From Halomonas jincaotanensis (GTDB lineage Bacteria > Pseudomonadota > Gammaproteobacteria > Pseudomonadales > Halomonadaceae), in assembly GCF_018448785.1 (NCBI RefSeq), contig NZ_JAHCLU010000001.1:248001-312000 (forward strand): DNA of 64,000 bases, written 5' to 3'. Below the pieces are notes generated by a model that was not told the origin of the DNA, did no database searches, and was given only the letters and a program-made list of their open reading frames with translations. Below, one piece after another: positions 55,905-64,000 of this stretch (position 1 is the first letter of the stretch; every line of letters starts with the position of its first letter). Made by a program: the position numbers and the translations under genes.

Positions 55905-56464
55905 GCCACGCTTACCGTTACGTTGGTGGGATTGGTCAGCAGGTCGTAGACCGCCGAGCGCTTCTGGGACTGGGCGACCAGCGCCTCGATTTCCTCGCGC
56001 GTGGCGTCGGCATCGATCTCGAAGCGTACCCTGACGTCCTCGAAGCCGTTGCGCACGTCGCTGTCCATGCCCAGGATGCCCTGAATGTCCATGCTGCCCT
56101 CGAGGGTGGCCACGACCGAGCGCAGCTGAATGTCACGGTGCTGGGCGACGGCGGCGATACCCGCGGTCAGGCAGCTGGCAAGCCCGACCAGCACGTATTC
56201 GACCGGGGTGGGGCCATGGTCCTCGGAGGCGAAGACTTCCGGGTGATCGGCGTCAAAGGTGAAACGGGTCTTGTGGCGCTGCTCCTCGCCGAGGCCATGA
56301 TAGCTATCGATGGTCGCGTGACTGTGCGTGCCATTGACCCAGTCGCAACGGGCGCGCCAGGTGAAGCGTGCCGCTTCCGGCGCCTGGGCAAGGGCCTCGC
56401 GGGCGCCCAGCAGGGCAGCGACATTGACGCCGTTATCGACCTGAATTGAGGTGGCGGTTTGCAT
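55901..56464 (-). CDS. OsmC family protein
   Basis: A 187-residue OsmC/YhfA-type protein. The peroxidatic Cys region is EYVLVGLASCLTAGIAAVAQ. The second redox Cys of classical OsmC/Ohr is absent: the matching segment reads SQKRSAVYDLLTNPTNVTV, with Ser at that site, so standard dithiol peroxidase chemistry is doubtful. GPTPVEY and the central strand DIQGILGMDSDVRNGFEDVR fit the family. Located 116 bases after the DUF4242 gene and coupled to the monooxygenase. Confidence 0.88.
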   Translation of the reverse strand: MQTATSIQVDNGVNVAALLGAREALAQAPEAARFTWRARCDWVNGTHSHATIDSYHGLGEEQRHKTRFTFDADHPEVFASEDHGPTPVEYVLVGLASCLTAGIAAVAQHRDIQLRSVVATLEGSMDIQGILGMDSDVRNGFEDVRVRFEIDADATREEIEALVAQSQKRSAVYDLLTNPTNVTVSVA

Positions 56465-56580
56465 GGTAATCTCTCCTTTGTGATGGCTCTATGTCGGATA
56501 TGGCCGGTCGGGTGTCGACCGGTCAGGTACCAGCCTGGGCCCGGTTCGTGGGACCCAGCGGGGGAGAGATCGTGGTTTTT

Positions 56581-57210
56581 TCAGGATGCGGCGTGGATAT
56601 TGGCGTGGTCGTCGGGCAGTACCGCGTGGAAGGCCCAGACGCGCTCGAACGGGATGCCGGCTTGGCGTTGAGCCAACCGCACCGACTCGGCGTCGGGGGC
56701 CTGGTAGAGGCAGATCATGCGTCGGCGGTTCCGTGCGAAGAAGGTGCGCACGAAACGCACCCGATGGTGTTGCAAGCAGGCCGCCTCGTCGTCTTCGCGG
56801 GCCTGGATACGGGCGAGGACGACCGGCTCGTCGAAGGTGCGCTCCACCAGTACGTTGGCCACCAGCACGTTGGCGGGAAGCGGCGGCGTGTCGCAAGGGG
56901 CTATGTCGCAAGTCGCTGTGGCGTCTCGCTTCCTGCGGGGGCGTTGACGGGACATTGCCGGCGCGTCATGGATCGTGGCGAGCCAGAAAATCCGGGTGTC
57001 GGCCCCCGCCTGTTGCAGGGCGGTCCGCGCGGATTCGGCGTCGGGCGCCTGGAAATGACAGAACATACGCCGGCCGTCGTTCGCCAACAGGCTACCCCGC
57101 CAGATTAAGCTATGCGGGCGGTAGCAGCTCAGGGCACCCTGCGACACGGCCAGCACGAACTTGGTGGTGAGAGGTGTGGCGAAGCGGCGCTCGAGACAGA
57201 CATCGATCAT
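56581..57210 (-). CDS. Tandem DUF4242-like protein
   Basis: A 209-residue protein of two repeats of a DUF4242 (SCO4226-type) domain, about residues 1-85 and 115-205. Both carry the core DGRRMFCHFQAPDAESARTA or NRRRMICLYQAPDAESVRLA. They are joined by a Cys- and Arg-rich linker (RPRRKRDATATCDIAPCDT). SCO4226 is reported to bind nickel; whether the metal site is kept here was not checked. It overlaps the SARP regulator stop by ATGA. The family is common in Actinobacteria and less so in Gammaproteobacteria. Confidence 0.78.
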   Translation of the reverse strand: MIDVCLERRFATPLTTKFVLAVSQGALSCYRPHSLIWRGSLLANDGRRMFCHFQAPDAESARTALQQAGADTRIFWLATIHDAPAMSRQRPRRKRDATATCDIAPCDTPPLPANVLVANVLVERTFDEPVVLARIQAREDDEAACLQHHRVRFVRTFFARNRRRMICLYQAPDAESVRLAQRQAGIPFERVWAFHAVLPDDHANIHAAS

Positions 57211-59477
57211 GTGCTGCCCTCAGCCGGTTGGTCTGTCCGTAACTCGGCGACCCGGCACCAGGCCCAGCGGGCGACCGGCGCTTGTTCAAGCGTGGCCACC
57301 GCCTTGGCATGCTGTCGGTAAGCGGCCGTATCGCCGCGGGTGCGATGCGCTTCGGCGAGCACGCAGTGCGCCAGCAACTGCTCCGTGGCGCGCTCCAGCA
57401 CCCTGGCATTGTCGAGCGCCTCGGCGGCGTGAGCCATGGCCTCGATTGGCCGGTCGCGCTCGACATCGAGCAGTGCCGCGTGCGTCAGCAGGTAAGACAG
57501 ACGATGCTTGGCGTCGGCGTCACGCAGTGCCGGTAGCGTGTTGTCCAGGGGTGTCGTGTCGTCGCTGAGGGCATAGCGACACAGCGCTTGCGCGGCATGC
57601 GCGAAGGGGGCTTCGCTGCCGTCGCGAAGCTTCTCACCAATCTCCACCAGGCCGTCGCAGCGTCGTTGTGCCGAGGCGTAACGGGCCTGCTCGATATCCA
57701 GCATCATCAGGTATTCGTTGGCCTGGAATTCGCATAGGCGATCGCCGCTGGCCTTGCACAGGGTGCGTGCCTCCTTGAAGTAGGTCTCGGCGTCTTCCAG
57801 GTGGTTGTCGTGATAGCGCAACAGCCCGAGGGCCATGGGAATGGCGGGATGGCTCACCCGCTGCTGCCTGGCGAGCTCGCGAGCTTCAGCCAGCATGGCA
57901 GCGGCCTGGTCGAGGTCGCGCTCGAGCATCGCCAGGCACTTGGCCGTCTCCGCCAGGGCGATGATCTGTTCACGGTCGTCCGCGCTGCGCGTCATTCGTT
58001 CGGCCTGCAGGGCCTCTTCGTGGGCGCCGGACCATTGACCGTGGGCCCAGAGGACCTGGCTTGCCAGTTGATAGCCGAGGCGGGCGTGGGCGAGGGCACC
58101 ATGTTCCAGCGCTTGCTCGGCCAGCATGACCAGTTCGCTGGCGGTGGCTTCCCAGTCGCTCAGCGGCGCCGCACTGAGCATGATTTCCCGCAGTTCCAAA
58201 AACAAGCAGATCCGTCGTCCGCCGGAAAGCTGTTCGGCCATGGCGAGGCCTCTTTGGGCCAGCCGCTGGGCTTCCTCGTTGGCGAAGAAGCGCAGACACA
58301 ACCGCCCGGCAGTGACCAGGGCATCGGCGGCGAGGGCGGGATCACCGCTCAGCTGCGCATGGTGCGCGAGGTCGGCGGCATGCTCGAGGTCCAGGACGTT
58401 GTCCCGGGCCAATAGCTCAGCGACATGGTGATGCATGAACTGGCGTCGCGCCGGCGATATCCCCTCGTAAAGACACTGGGCGACGCACTCGTGGGAAAAG
58501 CACAACCCCCGGTCGGTGGCCTCGAGAAGATTCAAGCGCTCGGCAGCCTCCATTGCCTCGCCGATGTGGTTGGCGGACATCCCACTGACGCGGGCCAGCC
58601 AGGGGGTGTCGAGGCAGGGGGTGAGGATCGCGGCCCAGCGCAGCACGTCCCGCGTAGGGGTGTCGAGCCGAACCAGCAGGGCGTCCCATGGTTCGTCGGG
58701 GCCGGTGTCCTCGCTCGGCGAACGCTCGCTATCGCCCGGATGGCTGGCGAGAGGATGCCCGGGCGCCGCGCGTCTCGCCCGCAGCAGCGCACCCTGGGGC
58801 GTGATGCCGGCCTGCTTGAGCAGGCGCATGCCCAGCTGGAAATGCTGCTCGGCGTCCCGTGGGCGGTTGAGGGCCAGCAGCAGGCGAATCAGACCAGCTC
58901 GGGCGTCCTCGTCGAAGGGCGAAAGACGCACCAGCGAATGGGCGTGGGGCAGCGCCCGCTCGGGGGCATCCCCCAGGCGGTCGACCAGCGCCTGCAGCAG
59001 AGAGGTCTGGGCACGCAGGGCTGCTTCACGCTCGGCGAGACACCAGCTGTGGAAATCGTGAAGATTCGGCAGGTCGAGGCCCTCGAGAAACGGGCCGCGA
59101 CAGCGGGCGGCGGTGGCCTCGAGCGCCTCGATGGTAGCCGCTGTTGGGTCCTGCCTGCCCAGCCAATGCAACGCTGTGACGTCAATGTCGATATCGCGGG
59201 TATCGAGTCCGACCGTGAGGCGGTCGGCGATGATCCTCGGGTGGTCGGGGCCGTCCATCAGTCGGCGAAGCTTTGACAGGCTCCAGCGCAGCGATCCGCG
59301 GGGGTCATCGGGTAGTTCCCAGAGCAGGTCGCAGAGGTGTTCGCGACTGAACGCCCGGGCGTGTATTGCCAGATATACCAACAGGGCACGTGTCTTCTTC
59401 GAGGGTGGCAGCATCAGTCCCTGACCGTCTCGAATGATCTCGAGATCGCCAAGCACGTTGAGGGTCAGTGCACTCAT
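57207..59477 (-). CDS. SARP/BTAD-type transcriptional regulator
   Basis: A 756-residue regulator starting at ATG 59477 (MSALTLNVLGDLEII). Residues 1-100 are an OmpR-like winged helix (LLVYLAIHARAFSREHLCDL, SLRWSLSKLRRLMD), followed by the bacterial transcriptional activation (BTAD) domain with TPR-like helices, about 110-250. The remaining 500 residues are helical repeats of the type seen in MalT/AfsR-like proteins without an obvious P-loop. Such SARP-like regulators are typical of Actinobacteria. It heads a run of five minus-strand genes (DUF4242, OsmC, FMO, ada) and diverges from cysK-grx, so it may control both. Confidence 0.85.
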   Translation of the reverse strand: MSALTLNVLGDLEIIRDGQGLMLPPSKKTRALLVYLAIHARAFSREHLCDLLWELPDDPRGSLRWSLSKLRRLMDGPDHPRIIADRLTVGLDTRDIDIDVTALHWLGRQDPTAATIEALEATAARCRGPFLEGLDLPNLHDFHSWCLAEREAALRAQTSLLQALVDRLGDAPERALPHAHSLVRLSPFDEDARAGLIRLLLALNRPRDAEQHFQLGMRLLKQAGITPQGALLRARRAAPGHPLASHPGDSERSPSEDTGPDEPWDALLVRLDTPTRDVLRWAAILTPCLDTPWLARVSGMSANHIGEAMEAAERLNLLEATDRGLCFSHECVAQCLYEGISPARRQFMHHHVAELLARDNVLDLEHAADLAHHAQLSGDPALAADALVTAGRLCLRFFANEEAQRLAQRGLAMAEQLSGGRRICLFLELREIMLSAAPLSDWEATASELVMLAEQALEHGALAHARLGYQLASQVLWAHGQWSGAHEEALQAERMTRSADDREQIIALAETAKCLAMLERDLDQAAAMLAEARELARQQRVSHPAIPMALGLLRYHDNHLEDAETYFKEARTLCKASGDRLCEFQANEYLMMLDIEQARYASAQRRCDGLVEIGEKLRDGSEAPFAHAAQALCRYALSDDTTPLDNTLPALRDADAKHRLSYLLTHAALLDVERDRPIEAMAHAAEALDNARVLERATEQLLAHCVLAEAHRTRGDTAAYRQHAKAVATLEQAPVARWAWCRVAELRTDQPAEGST

Positions 59478-59600
59478 GTGACCATCCCCGAAGAGACATC
59501 CATCCTTGAGTATAGCCCGCGATGCTACTTGGTCAGGGAAGTCCTCCAGGCCGCGACGCACCCTGACGAAAAAAACCACGCTGATTACCACGCCCGCTTA

Positions 59601-59616
59601 CTCGGTCAACACCGAG
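59601..59616. promoter_or_regulatory. Inverted repeat in SARP/cysK-grx divergent region
   Basis: CTCGGT, CAAC and ACCGAG form a perfect six-pair inverted repeat 46 bases before the cysK-grx ATG. It lies in the 184-base divergent region and is a candidate operator or short hairpin in the 5' leader. Confidence 0.35.
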
Positions 59617-59661
59617 ACTGACAGTCATGAAAACCGACACACCGGACCGAGGAGAAAGATC

Positions 59662-61167
59662 ATGGCGCGTTACGACAGCATTCTCGACACCATCGGTGGC
59701 ACACCGCTGGTCAGGCTCAATCGACTCGCTCCCCCCGATGTCACTCTCTATGTGAAGATCGAGGCCTTCAATCCCATGGGCTCGGTCAAGGATCGCATGT
59801 CCCTGGCGGTCATCGAGCAGGCCGAGCGCAGTGGCGAGCTGCATCCCGGCCAGACGGTAGTCGAGGCGACCAGCGGCAATACCGGCATCGGGTTGGCCAT
59901 GGTCTGCGCCTGCAAGGGCTATCCGCTGGTGGTCACCATGGCGGAAAACTTCAGCGTGGAGCGGCGCAAGCTGCTGCGCTATCTCGGCGCCAAGGTGGTG
60001 CTGACGCCGGCGGCGGAGAAGGGCACCGGCATGCTCAACAAGGCGATAGAGCTCGCCGAGACCCATGGCTACTTCCTGTGTCGCCAGTTCGAGAACGAGG
60101 CCAACGCCGACATGCACTCGCGGACCACTGCCTTGGAGATTCTCGACGATATGGGCGACGTGCCTCTTCACGCCTGGGTCACGGGGTTCGGCACCGGCGG
60201 CACGCTCAAGGGCGTCGCCCGGATCTTGCGCCAGCAGAGCCCGGCGACCCGCATCGTGGTCGCCGAACCCGACAATTCGCCCCTGCTCGGCAGCGGCATT
60301 GTCCAGCCGCGCGATGCCAGCGGCGCGCCAGCGGCGAGCCACCCGCGCTTTCGCCCCCACCTGATGCAGGGCTGGACGCCGGATTTCATCTCCCGGCTCA
60401 CCGAAGATGCGATTAATGCAGGACATGTCGACGAGGTGATACCGGTCGCCGGCGACGAGGCCATGCACCTGTCGCGCGAACTCGCCTGTCAGGAGGGCAT
60501 TTTCGTGGGTACCTCGAGCGGCGCCACCCTGGCCGCTGCGCTTCAGGTAGCACGACGCTCGCCTCCCGACAGTCATGTCGTCTGCATGCTACCGGATACC
60601 GGTGAGCGCTATCTCTCCACGCCGCTGTTCGAGGGCATCACCGAGGCGATGACCGACGAGGAGATTGCCCTGTCGCGCTCCACGCCGGGCTATCGTTTCG
60701 ATTCGCCTCCGCCTGCCGCACCGTCGCCCCGGGATGGCAAGGCCGCGACCCAACCGGTGGCGCTCGACCCCGAGGCGGTAAGGTTCGTCGACGAGGTTCT
60801 GGCGACCGAGCCCGTAGTAATGTTCGCCCTGGAATGGTGCGAATTCTGCTGGTCGGCCCGCAAGCTGTTCGCGCGGCTGGGCATTGAGTACCGCAGCGTG
60901 GATCTCGACGCGGTGGCCTATCAGGAGGGCGACCTCGGGGGACGCATCCGCGCGGTGCTCGCTGCGCGTACCGGCGCCACGACCATTCCGCGCATTTTCG
61001 TTGGTGGCGAGCACATCGGCGGGTGTACCGAACTGTTCGACGCCTGGCGCGACGGGTCGCTGCCTCGGCAGCTCGAGGCCCTGGACGTCGATTACGACCG
61101 CAGCGTTGAGCTCGACCCGTATAGCCTGCTGCCCGCCTGGCTACATCCGCGCACGCCGGTGGCATGA
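59662..61167 (+). CDS. Cysteine synthase fused to a glutaredoxin domain
   Basis: A 501-residue fusion. Residues about 1-325 are a PLP-dependent O-acetylserine sulfhydrylase-like enzyme: Lys43 in NPMGSVKDRMSL binds PLP, EATSGNTGIGLAM is the substrate loop and GTSSGATLAAALQVA the phosphate loop. A proline-rich linker (about 345-370) leads to a glutaredoxin-like domain, 372-470, with Cys393-Glu-Phe-Cys396 and the cis-Pro segment GATTIPRIFVGGEHIGG. The start at 59662 follows GAGGAG. It should make cysteine from an activated serine; the thiol domain may reduce persulfides or protect the PLP enzyme. A known but uncommon domain pairing. Confidence 0.92.
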   Translation: MARYDSILDTIGGTPLVRLNRLAPPDVTLYVKIEAFNPMGSVKDRMSLAVIEQAERSGELHPGQTVVEATSGNTGIGLAMVCACKGYPLVVTMAENFSVERRKLLRYLGAKVVLTPAAEKGTGMLNKAIELAETHGYFLCRQFENEANADMHSRTTALEILDDMGDVPLHAWVTGFGTGGTLKGVARILRQQSPATRIVVAEPDNSPLLGSGIVQPRDASGAPAASHPRFRPHLMQGWTPDFISRLTEDAINAGHVDEVIPVAGDEAMHLSRELACQEGIFVGTSSGATLAAALQVARRSPPDSHVVCMLPDTGERYLSTPLFEGITEAMTDEEIALSRSTPGYRFDSPPPAAPSPRDGKAATQPVALDPEAVRFVDEVLATEPVVMFALEWCEFCWSARKLFARLGIEYRSVDLDAVAYQEGDLGGRIRAVLAARTGATTIPRIFVGGEHIGGCTELFDAWRDGSLPRQLEALDVDYDRSVELDPYSLLPAWLHPRTPVA

Positions 61168-61238
61168 GGCGGTGTCTCGGTACTGGGTCTTAAAAACGGA
61201 GTCTTGAAACCGTTTGGCAAAAACCAGGAGATCACGAC

Positions 61239-61904
61239 ATGAGCTTTCTCCATACGATGCCCCTCGAGCAGGCCACGGGTGAGGTGCGGGCCATGTACGA
61301 GCGCCAGCAAGCCCATTTCGGCTATCTGCCCAACTACGCACGGGCCTTTTGTCATCGCCCCGATGTTATGGCGAGTTGGGCGGCTCTGCTGGCAACGATT
61401 CGCCGCTACGCCGAGCCGCGGCGCTTCGAGCTCGTTACGCTGGCGGCCGCCCAAACGCTTGGCAACTCGTATTGCGCGCTGGCCCACGGTCAGGCACTGA
61501 CGGCGCTAGTCGGCACCCAGGACGTTCAAGCCATCGCCGAGGGTCGCGAGCCGCGCACCTTGACCGACGCGGAACGCGAGATGGTGGCCTTCGCCCGCAA
61601 GGTGGCGGGGCATGCCACAGAAGTGACCGAGTCGGATATCGACCGCCTGCGCGCCGCCGGGTTTGCCGATGAGGAGATCTTCGACATCGTTGTCATGGCG
61701 GCGGCACGTGCCTTCTTCACTAAAGTGCTGGATGGCCTCGGCGTCGAGGCGGATGCCGCCTACCGGGAGATGACGCCGCGATTGCGCGATGCCTTGACCG
61801 TGGGGAGGCCCATCGCCGCCGGGCCACCCGAGGCGCGCTCGGCAGGTTCAGCTAAGGGTTCAGCCAAGGCGAGCTCAGCAGAGCCGGCTACCAAGCAGCA
61901 GTAG
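61239..61904 (+). CDS. AhpD/carboxymuconolactone decarboxylase-like protein
   Basis: A 221-residue helical protein of the AhpD-like fold: EVRAMYERQQAHFGYLPNYA near the N-terminus, then VTLAAAQTLGNSYCALAHGQ, where AhpD proteins usually have a Cys-x-x-Cys; here only one Cys and the His remain. The last 40 residues are a low-complexity Ser/Ala/Lys tail. AGGAG lies 8 bases before the ATG. It follows cysK-grx by 71 bases and is likely co-transcribed, which suggests a thiol or peroxide role. Single-Cys members are called peroxidase-related. Confidence 0.82.
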   Translation: MSFLHTMPLEQATGEVRAMYERQQAHFGYLPNYARAFCHRPDVMASWAALLATIRRYAEPRRFELVTLAAAQTLGNSYCALAHGQALTALVGTQDVQAIAEGREPRTLTDAEREMVAFARKVAGHATEVTESDIDRLRAAGFADEEIFDIVVMAAARAFFTKVLDGLGVEADAAYREMTPRLRDALTVGRPIAAGPPEARSAGSAKGSAKASSAEPATKQQ

Positions 61905-62000
61905 ACCGGCATCCGCCACCTGCCAGCCCCAACAGGCAAGCACCGTGATCGCTACGGCGCCGATCAGGGCAACGATGAAGATGAGATGACGGCGCGTCAT
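61875..62000 (-). CDS. 41-residue single-helix membrane protein coupled to MFS gene
   Basis: The ATG at 62000 overlaps the MFS stop by ATGA. The product has one hydrophobic helix (LIFIVALIGAVAITVLACWG) after MTRRH, then a short tail, and stops at 61875 inside the 3' end of the AhpD-like gene on the other strand. Small size, basic start and coupling favour a real membrane peptide. It may assist the transporter. No family recognised. Confidence 0.6.
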   Translation of the reverse strand: MTRRHLIFIVALIGAVAITVLACWGWQVADAGLLLLGSRLC

Positions 62001-63205
62001 GCCTCGACCTGCGCGGGGGTGGGGCGACTAACGGGGGCTTCGTTGATGAACCAGTGCAGGGCGGCCGCCACGATCGACAACACGATGGCAAGCTTCCAGA
62101 CCACGTCGTAGTCGCCGTTGAGGTCGTAGAAGAAGCCGCCCAGCCAGACGCCCATGAAGGAGCCCAACTGATGGAACAGAAAGACGATGCCGCCGAGCAT
62201 CGAAAGATGGCGCACCCCGAAGACCGAGGCGACGATGCCGTTGGTCAGCGGCACCGTGGAGAGCCATAGCAAGCCCATGGCGATACCGAACAGATACGCG
62301 CTGGTGGTGCTCAGCGGCATAACAATGAAAACGGTGATGACCACGCCGCGAGCCAGGTATAGCCAGGTCAACAGCCGCGGTTTGGAGTGGTGGCCCCCCA
62401 ACCAGCCGGCGGTATAAGTGCCGACGATGTTGAACAGCCCCACTAGCGCGAGCACGGTGCTGCCCACCCGCACGGCGATGCCGTTGTCGAACAGATAGCC
62501 CGGCAGATGCACGCCGATGAACACCACCTGGAAACCGCAGACGAAGAAGCCCAGGCAGAGCAGCCAGAAGCCACGATGGTTGGCGGCCTCGTCCAGCGCG
62601 GCGCCGAGTGACAAGTCGCTTGCCTGGCGCCGCGAAGGTCGGTCGCGCAGCATGCCACCCAGCGGCACCATCAGGGCGGCGAGCCCGCCCATCACCAGCA
62701 TTGCGGCAGACCAGCCGAGCCATTGCAGCAGGCCGAGGGTGCCGGGCAGCATGGCGAACTGGCCGAAGGAACCCGCGGCGCTGACGATGCCCATGGCCAG
62801 GCTACGCTTTTCCGGCGCCACCGTGCGGCCCACGGCGCCCAGGATCACCGAAAAGGTGGTGCCGGAAAGCCCCAGCCCGATCAACAGCCCGGCGCTTAGC
62901 GACATGCCCAGTGCGGAGTCCGAGGTGCCCATCATGACCAGCCCCAGCGCATACAGCAGGCCGCCGACCACGATGATGCGCGCGGCGCCGAAACGATCGG
63001 CCAGGGCCCCGGTGAACGGCTGTGCCAGGCCCCAGATCAAGTTCTGCAGCGCCAGGGCGAAGGCAAACACTTCCCGCCCCCAGCCGAGGTCGGTGCTCAT
63101 GGGCTCGAGGAAAAGTCCGAAGCCGTGACGCAGGCCCATGGCGAGCGAAATGACCAGACTGCCGAGAACAATGATCAGCAGGGCGTGGCGACGGAGGGTG
63201 TCCAT
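61997..63205 (-). CDS. MFS transporter
   Basis: A 402-residue 12-helix transporter. The start at ATG 63205 (MDTLRRHALLIIVLGSLVIS) is where the first helix begins. Motif A reads GALADRFGAARIIVVGGLLY between helices 2 and 3; TFSVILGAVGRTVAPEKRSL and a second-half motif GWLGGHHSKPRLL are also visible. It resembles OFA/monocarboxylate-like MFS proteins; the substrate is unknown. The gene is divergent from an AraC regulator, 371 bases apart, and coupled to a 41-codon gene. Confidence 0.9.
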   Translation of the reverse strand: MDTLRRHALLIIVLGSLVISLAMGLRHGFGLFLEPMSTDLGWGREVFAFALALQNLIWGLAQPFTGALADRFGAARIIVVGGLLYALGLVMMGTSDSALGMSLSAGLLIGLGLSGTTFSVILGAVGRTVAPEKRSLAMGIVSAAGSFGQFAMLPGTLGLLQWLGWSAAMLVMGGLAALMVPLGGMLRDRPSRRQASDLSLGAALDEAANHRGFWLLCLGFFVCGFQVVFIGVHLPGYLFDNGIAVRVGSTVLALVGLFNIVGTYTAGWLGGHHSKPRLLTWLYLARGVVITVFIVMPLSTTSAYLFGIAMGLLWLSTVPLTNGIVASVFGVRHLSMLGGIVFLFHQLGSFMGVWLGGFFYDLNGDYDVVWKLAIVLSIVAAALHWFINEAPVSRPTPAQVEA

Positions 63206-63576
63206 GATGACGACAGGCCTGTAAGCAGACGAACGGTCTGTTAATGTCGCGCGTTTCAGCGAGACTAGCCACTGTCTCCTCATGGATACAGCAGGCAGCA
63301 AACGCCGGCTTCATATGCATGCACGCCGCTATCGATGACGACCGCGGCAGGCGCTCGCGCGAAGGCAGCTTCTGCCCGCAAGGCCTGCGTAAAGAAGGGG
63401 CGATGCTGAGGGTAGGCGGCTCGTTTCACAAGTCGCGTGGCTTAGCGCGATATTGACCTAGAGACGGGTGTACCAGAGCCGAGTGGACCGGCGGCCTGAG
63501 TGTCTCGTTTGATTTTCCCCGTGCCCGGGGTATCGTTGAGTTCTACCTTCTGAAGTGTGGGCAGGCGGTCGCGACC
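63206..63576. other. Divergent region between MFS and AraC genes
   Basis: A 371-base region with no convincing gene. It is flanked by divergent genes, so it should carry both promoters and possibly the AraC operator. No clear repeat or promoter was found by eye. Confidence 0.4.
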
Positions 63577-64000
63577 ATGTCCTTTCTCGAACTGACGTCA
63601 CGCACCCTGGGTCCTGAGCATGTCGCGCATGCGCATGACTATCACCAGTTGATTCTGGCCACCTGCGGGGTGACTGAACTGGTGATCGGTGGCTGTGCCG
63701 AGCGCGTCACCGGAAGTCGCGGCTGCCTGATTCCCAGCACGAGTCATCATGAGTATGTCGGCGACGGCCGCAACCGCACCCTGGTGCTCGATATTCCCCT
63801 GAGCAGCCTGGCGTCGGTGCGCGACAGCAGCGGCATCGAGCGTCTCTTCGACAAACCGCGTTTCTTCAGCGTGCCGACCGGGCTCAACGAGTTGGCCGGC
63901 AGCCTGATGCGCCAGTTGGAACAGTGTCCGGCCCTGCATAGCGAGATCGCGGCCTTGCTGCTACGGGCGCTCTATCTGCATCTGGAAGCCGAGCCGCATG
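63577..64000 (+). CDS. AraC-family regulator, N-terminal part
   Basis: The frame runs from ATG 63577 to the right window edge, about 141 residues. The N-terminal cupin-like ligand domain of AraC regulators is visible: GPEHVAHAHDYHQLILATCG, where His-x-His-x-x-x-His precedes the strand pair, and later GCLIPSTSHHEYVGDGRNRT. The HTH domain would lie beyond the window. Divergent from the MFS gene and likely its regulator. Confidence 0.82.
   Translation, partial: MSFLELTSRTLGPEHVAHAHDYHQLILATCGVTELVIGGCAERVTGSRGCLIPSTSHHEYVGDGRNRTLVLDIPLSSLASVRDSSGIERLFDKPRFFSVPTGLNELAGSLMRQLEQCPALHSEIAALLLRALYLHLEAEPH

Noticed and set aside
63244..63456. A 70-codon frame in the MFS/AraC divergent region
   Set aside because: No ribosome site, no homology, and composition typical of chance frames.
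1..64000. CRISPR arrays, tRNA and rRNA genes
   Set aside because: No regularly spaced repeats or tRNA/rRNA-like segments were noticed; only a covariance scan could exclude them fully.

Overview
The window is about 64 kb of high-GC chromosomal DNA. Gene content suggests a halophilic gammaproteobacterium of the Halomonas type: a TrkH K+ transporter with a KdpDE-like sensor pair, MscS and CDF transporters, an Aquifex-type aconitase, KatG, a leucine/isovalerate (liu) cluster, a tungstate (tup) ABC transporter and an OsmC-YcaO fusion. The genus is inferred from gene content; no rRNA or tRNA gene was seen.

Layout. 0-12.8 kb: the 3' part of trkH, a KdpD-like kinase and KdpE-like regulator, a CDF efflux protein, MscS, a NERD protein, two translationally coupled DUF2795 genes (one with a C2H2 finger), an aconitase, an ADP-ribosylglycohydrolase and a small K+-channel-like protein. 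12.8-19 kb: a patchwork with visible decay (nitroreductase and CPBP protease remnants, a frameshifted DCC-family gene) around an intact CPA2 antiporter plus universal stress protein pair, a PagL-like outer-membrane protein and a cupin. 19-26 kb: the OsmC-YcaO fusion, a large TPR regulator-like gene of actinobacterial style, and a divergent truncated-globin/DUF1326/DUF2182 operon followed by a broken second copy of a ycaO segment. 26-31 kb: methyltransferase, GNAT, EamA exporter and katG. 31-34 kb: a decayed integron, made of a frameshifted intI, one AT-rich lipoprotein serine-hydrolase cassette, a partial attC-like site and a truncated IS110/IS1111 transposase.

34-42 kb holds liuA-liuB-liuC-liuD with an AI-2E family permease and HMG-CoA lyase, under a palindrome that matches the LiuR/MerR-type operator. 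42-50 kb: a membrane-anchored PQQ-type dehydrogenase with its own c-heme domain, a broken duplicate of tupA-tupC, a squalene/phytoene synthase plus type I IDI pair lying between the two tup copies, the intact tupBCA operon and its divergent HTH/substrate-binding regulator with phased ATGCA repeats. 50-64 kb: a glycerophosphodiesterase, a TPR protein, and a five-gene SARP-type regulator / double DUF4242 / OsmC / flavin monooxygenase / Ada cluster. That cluster is divergent from a cysteine synthase-glutaredoxin fusion and an AhpD-like protein. The window ends with an MFS transporter coupled to a 41-residue membrane protein and the start of an AraC regulator.

The most unusual parts are the decayed integron with its foreign cassette, the SARP-DUF4242-OsmC-FMO-Ada cluster facing the CysK-Grx fusion, the globin/DUF1326/DUF2182 operon facing a TPR regulator, and two fossil segmental duplications (ycaO and tup).
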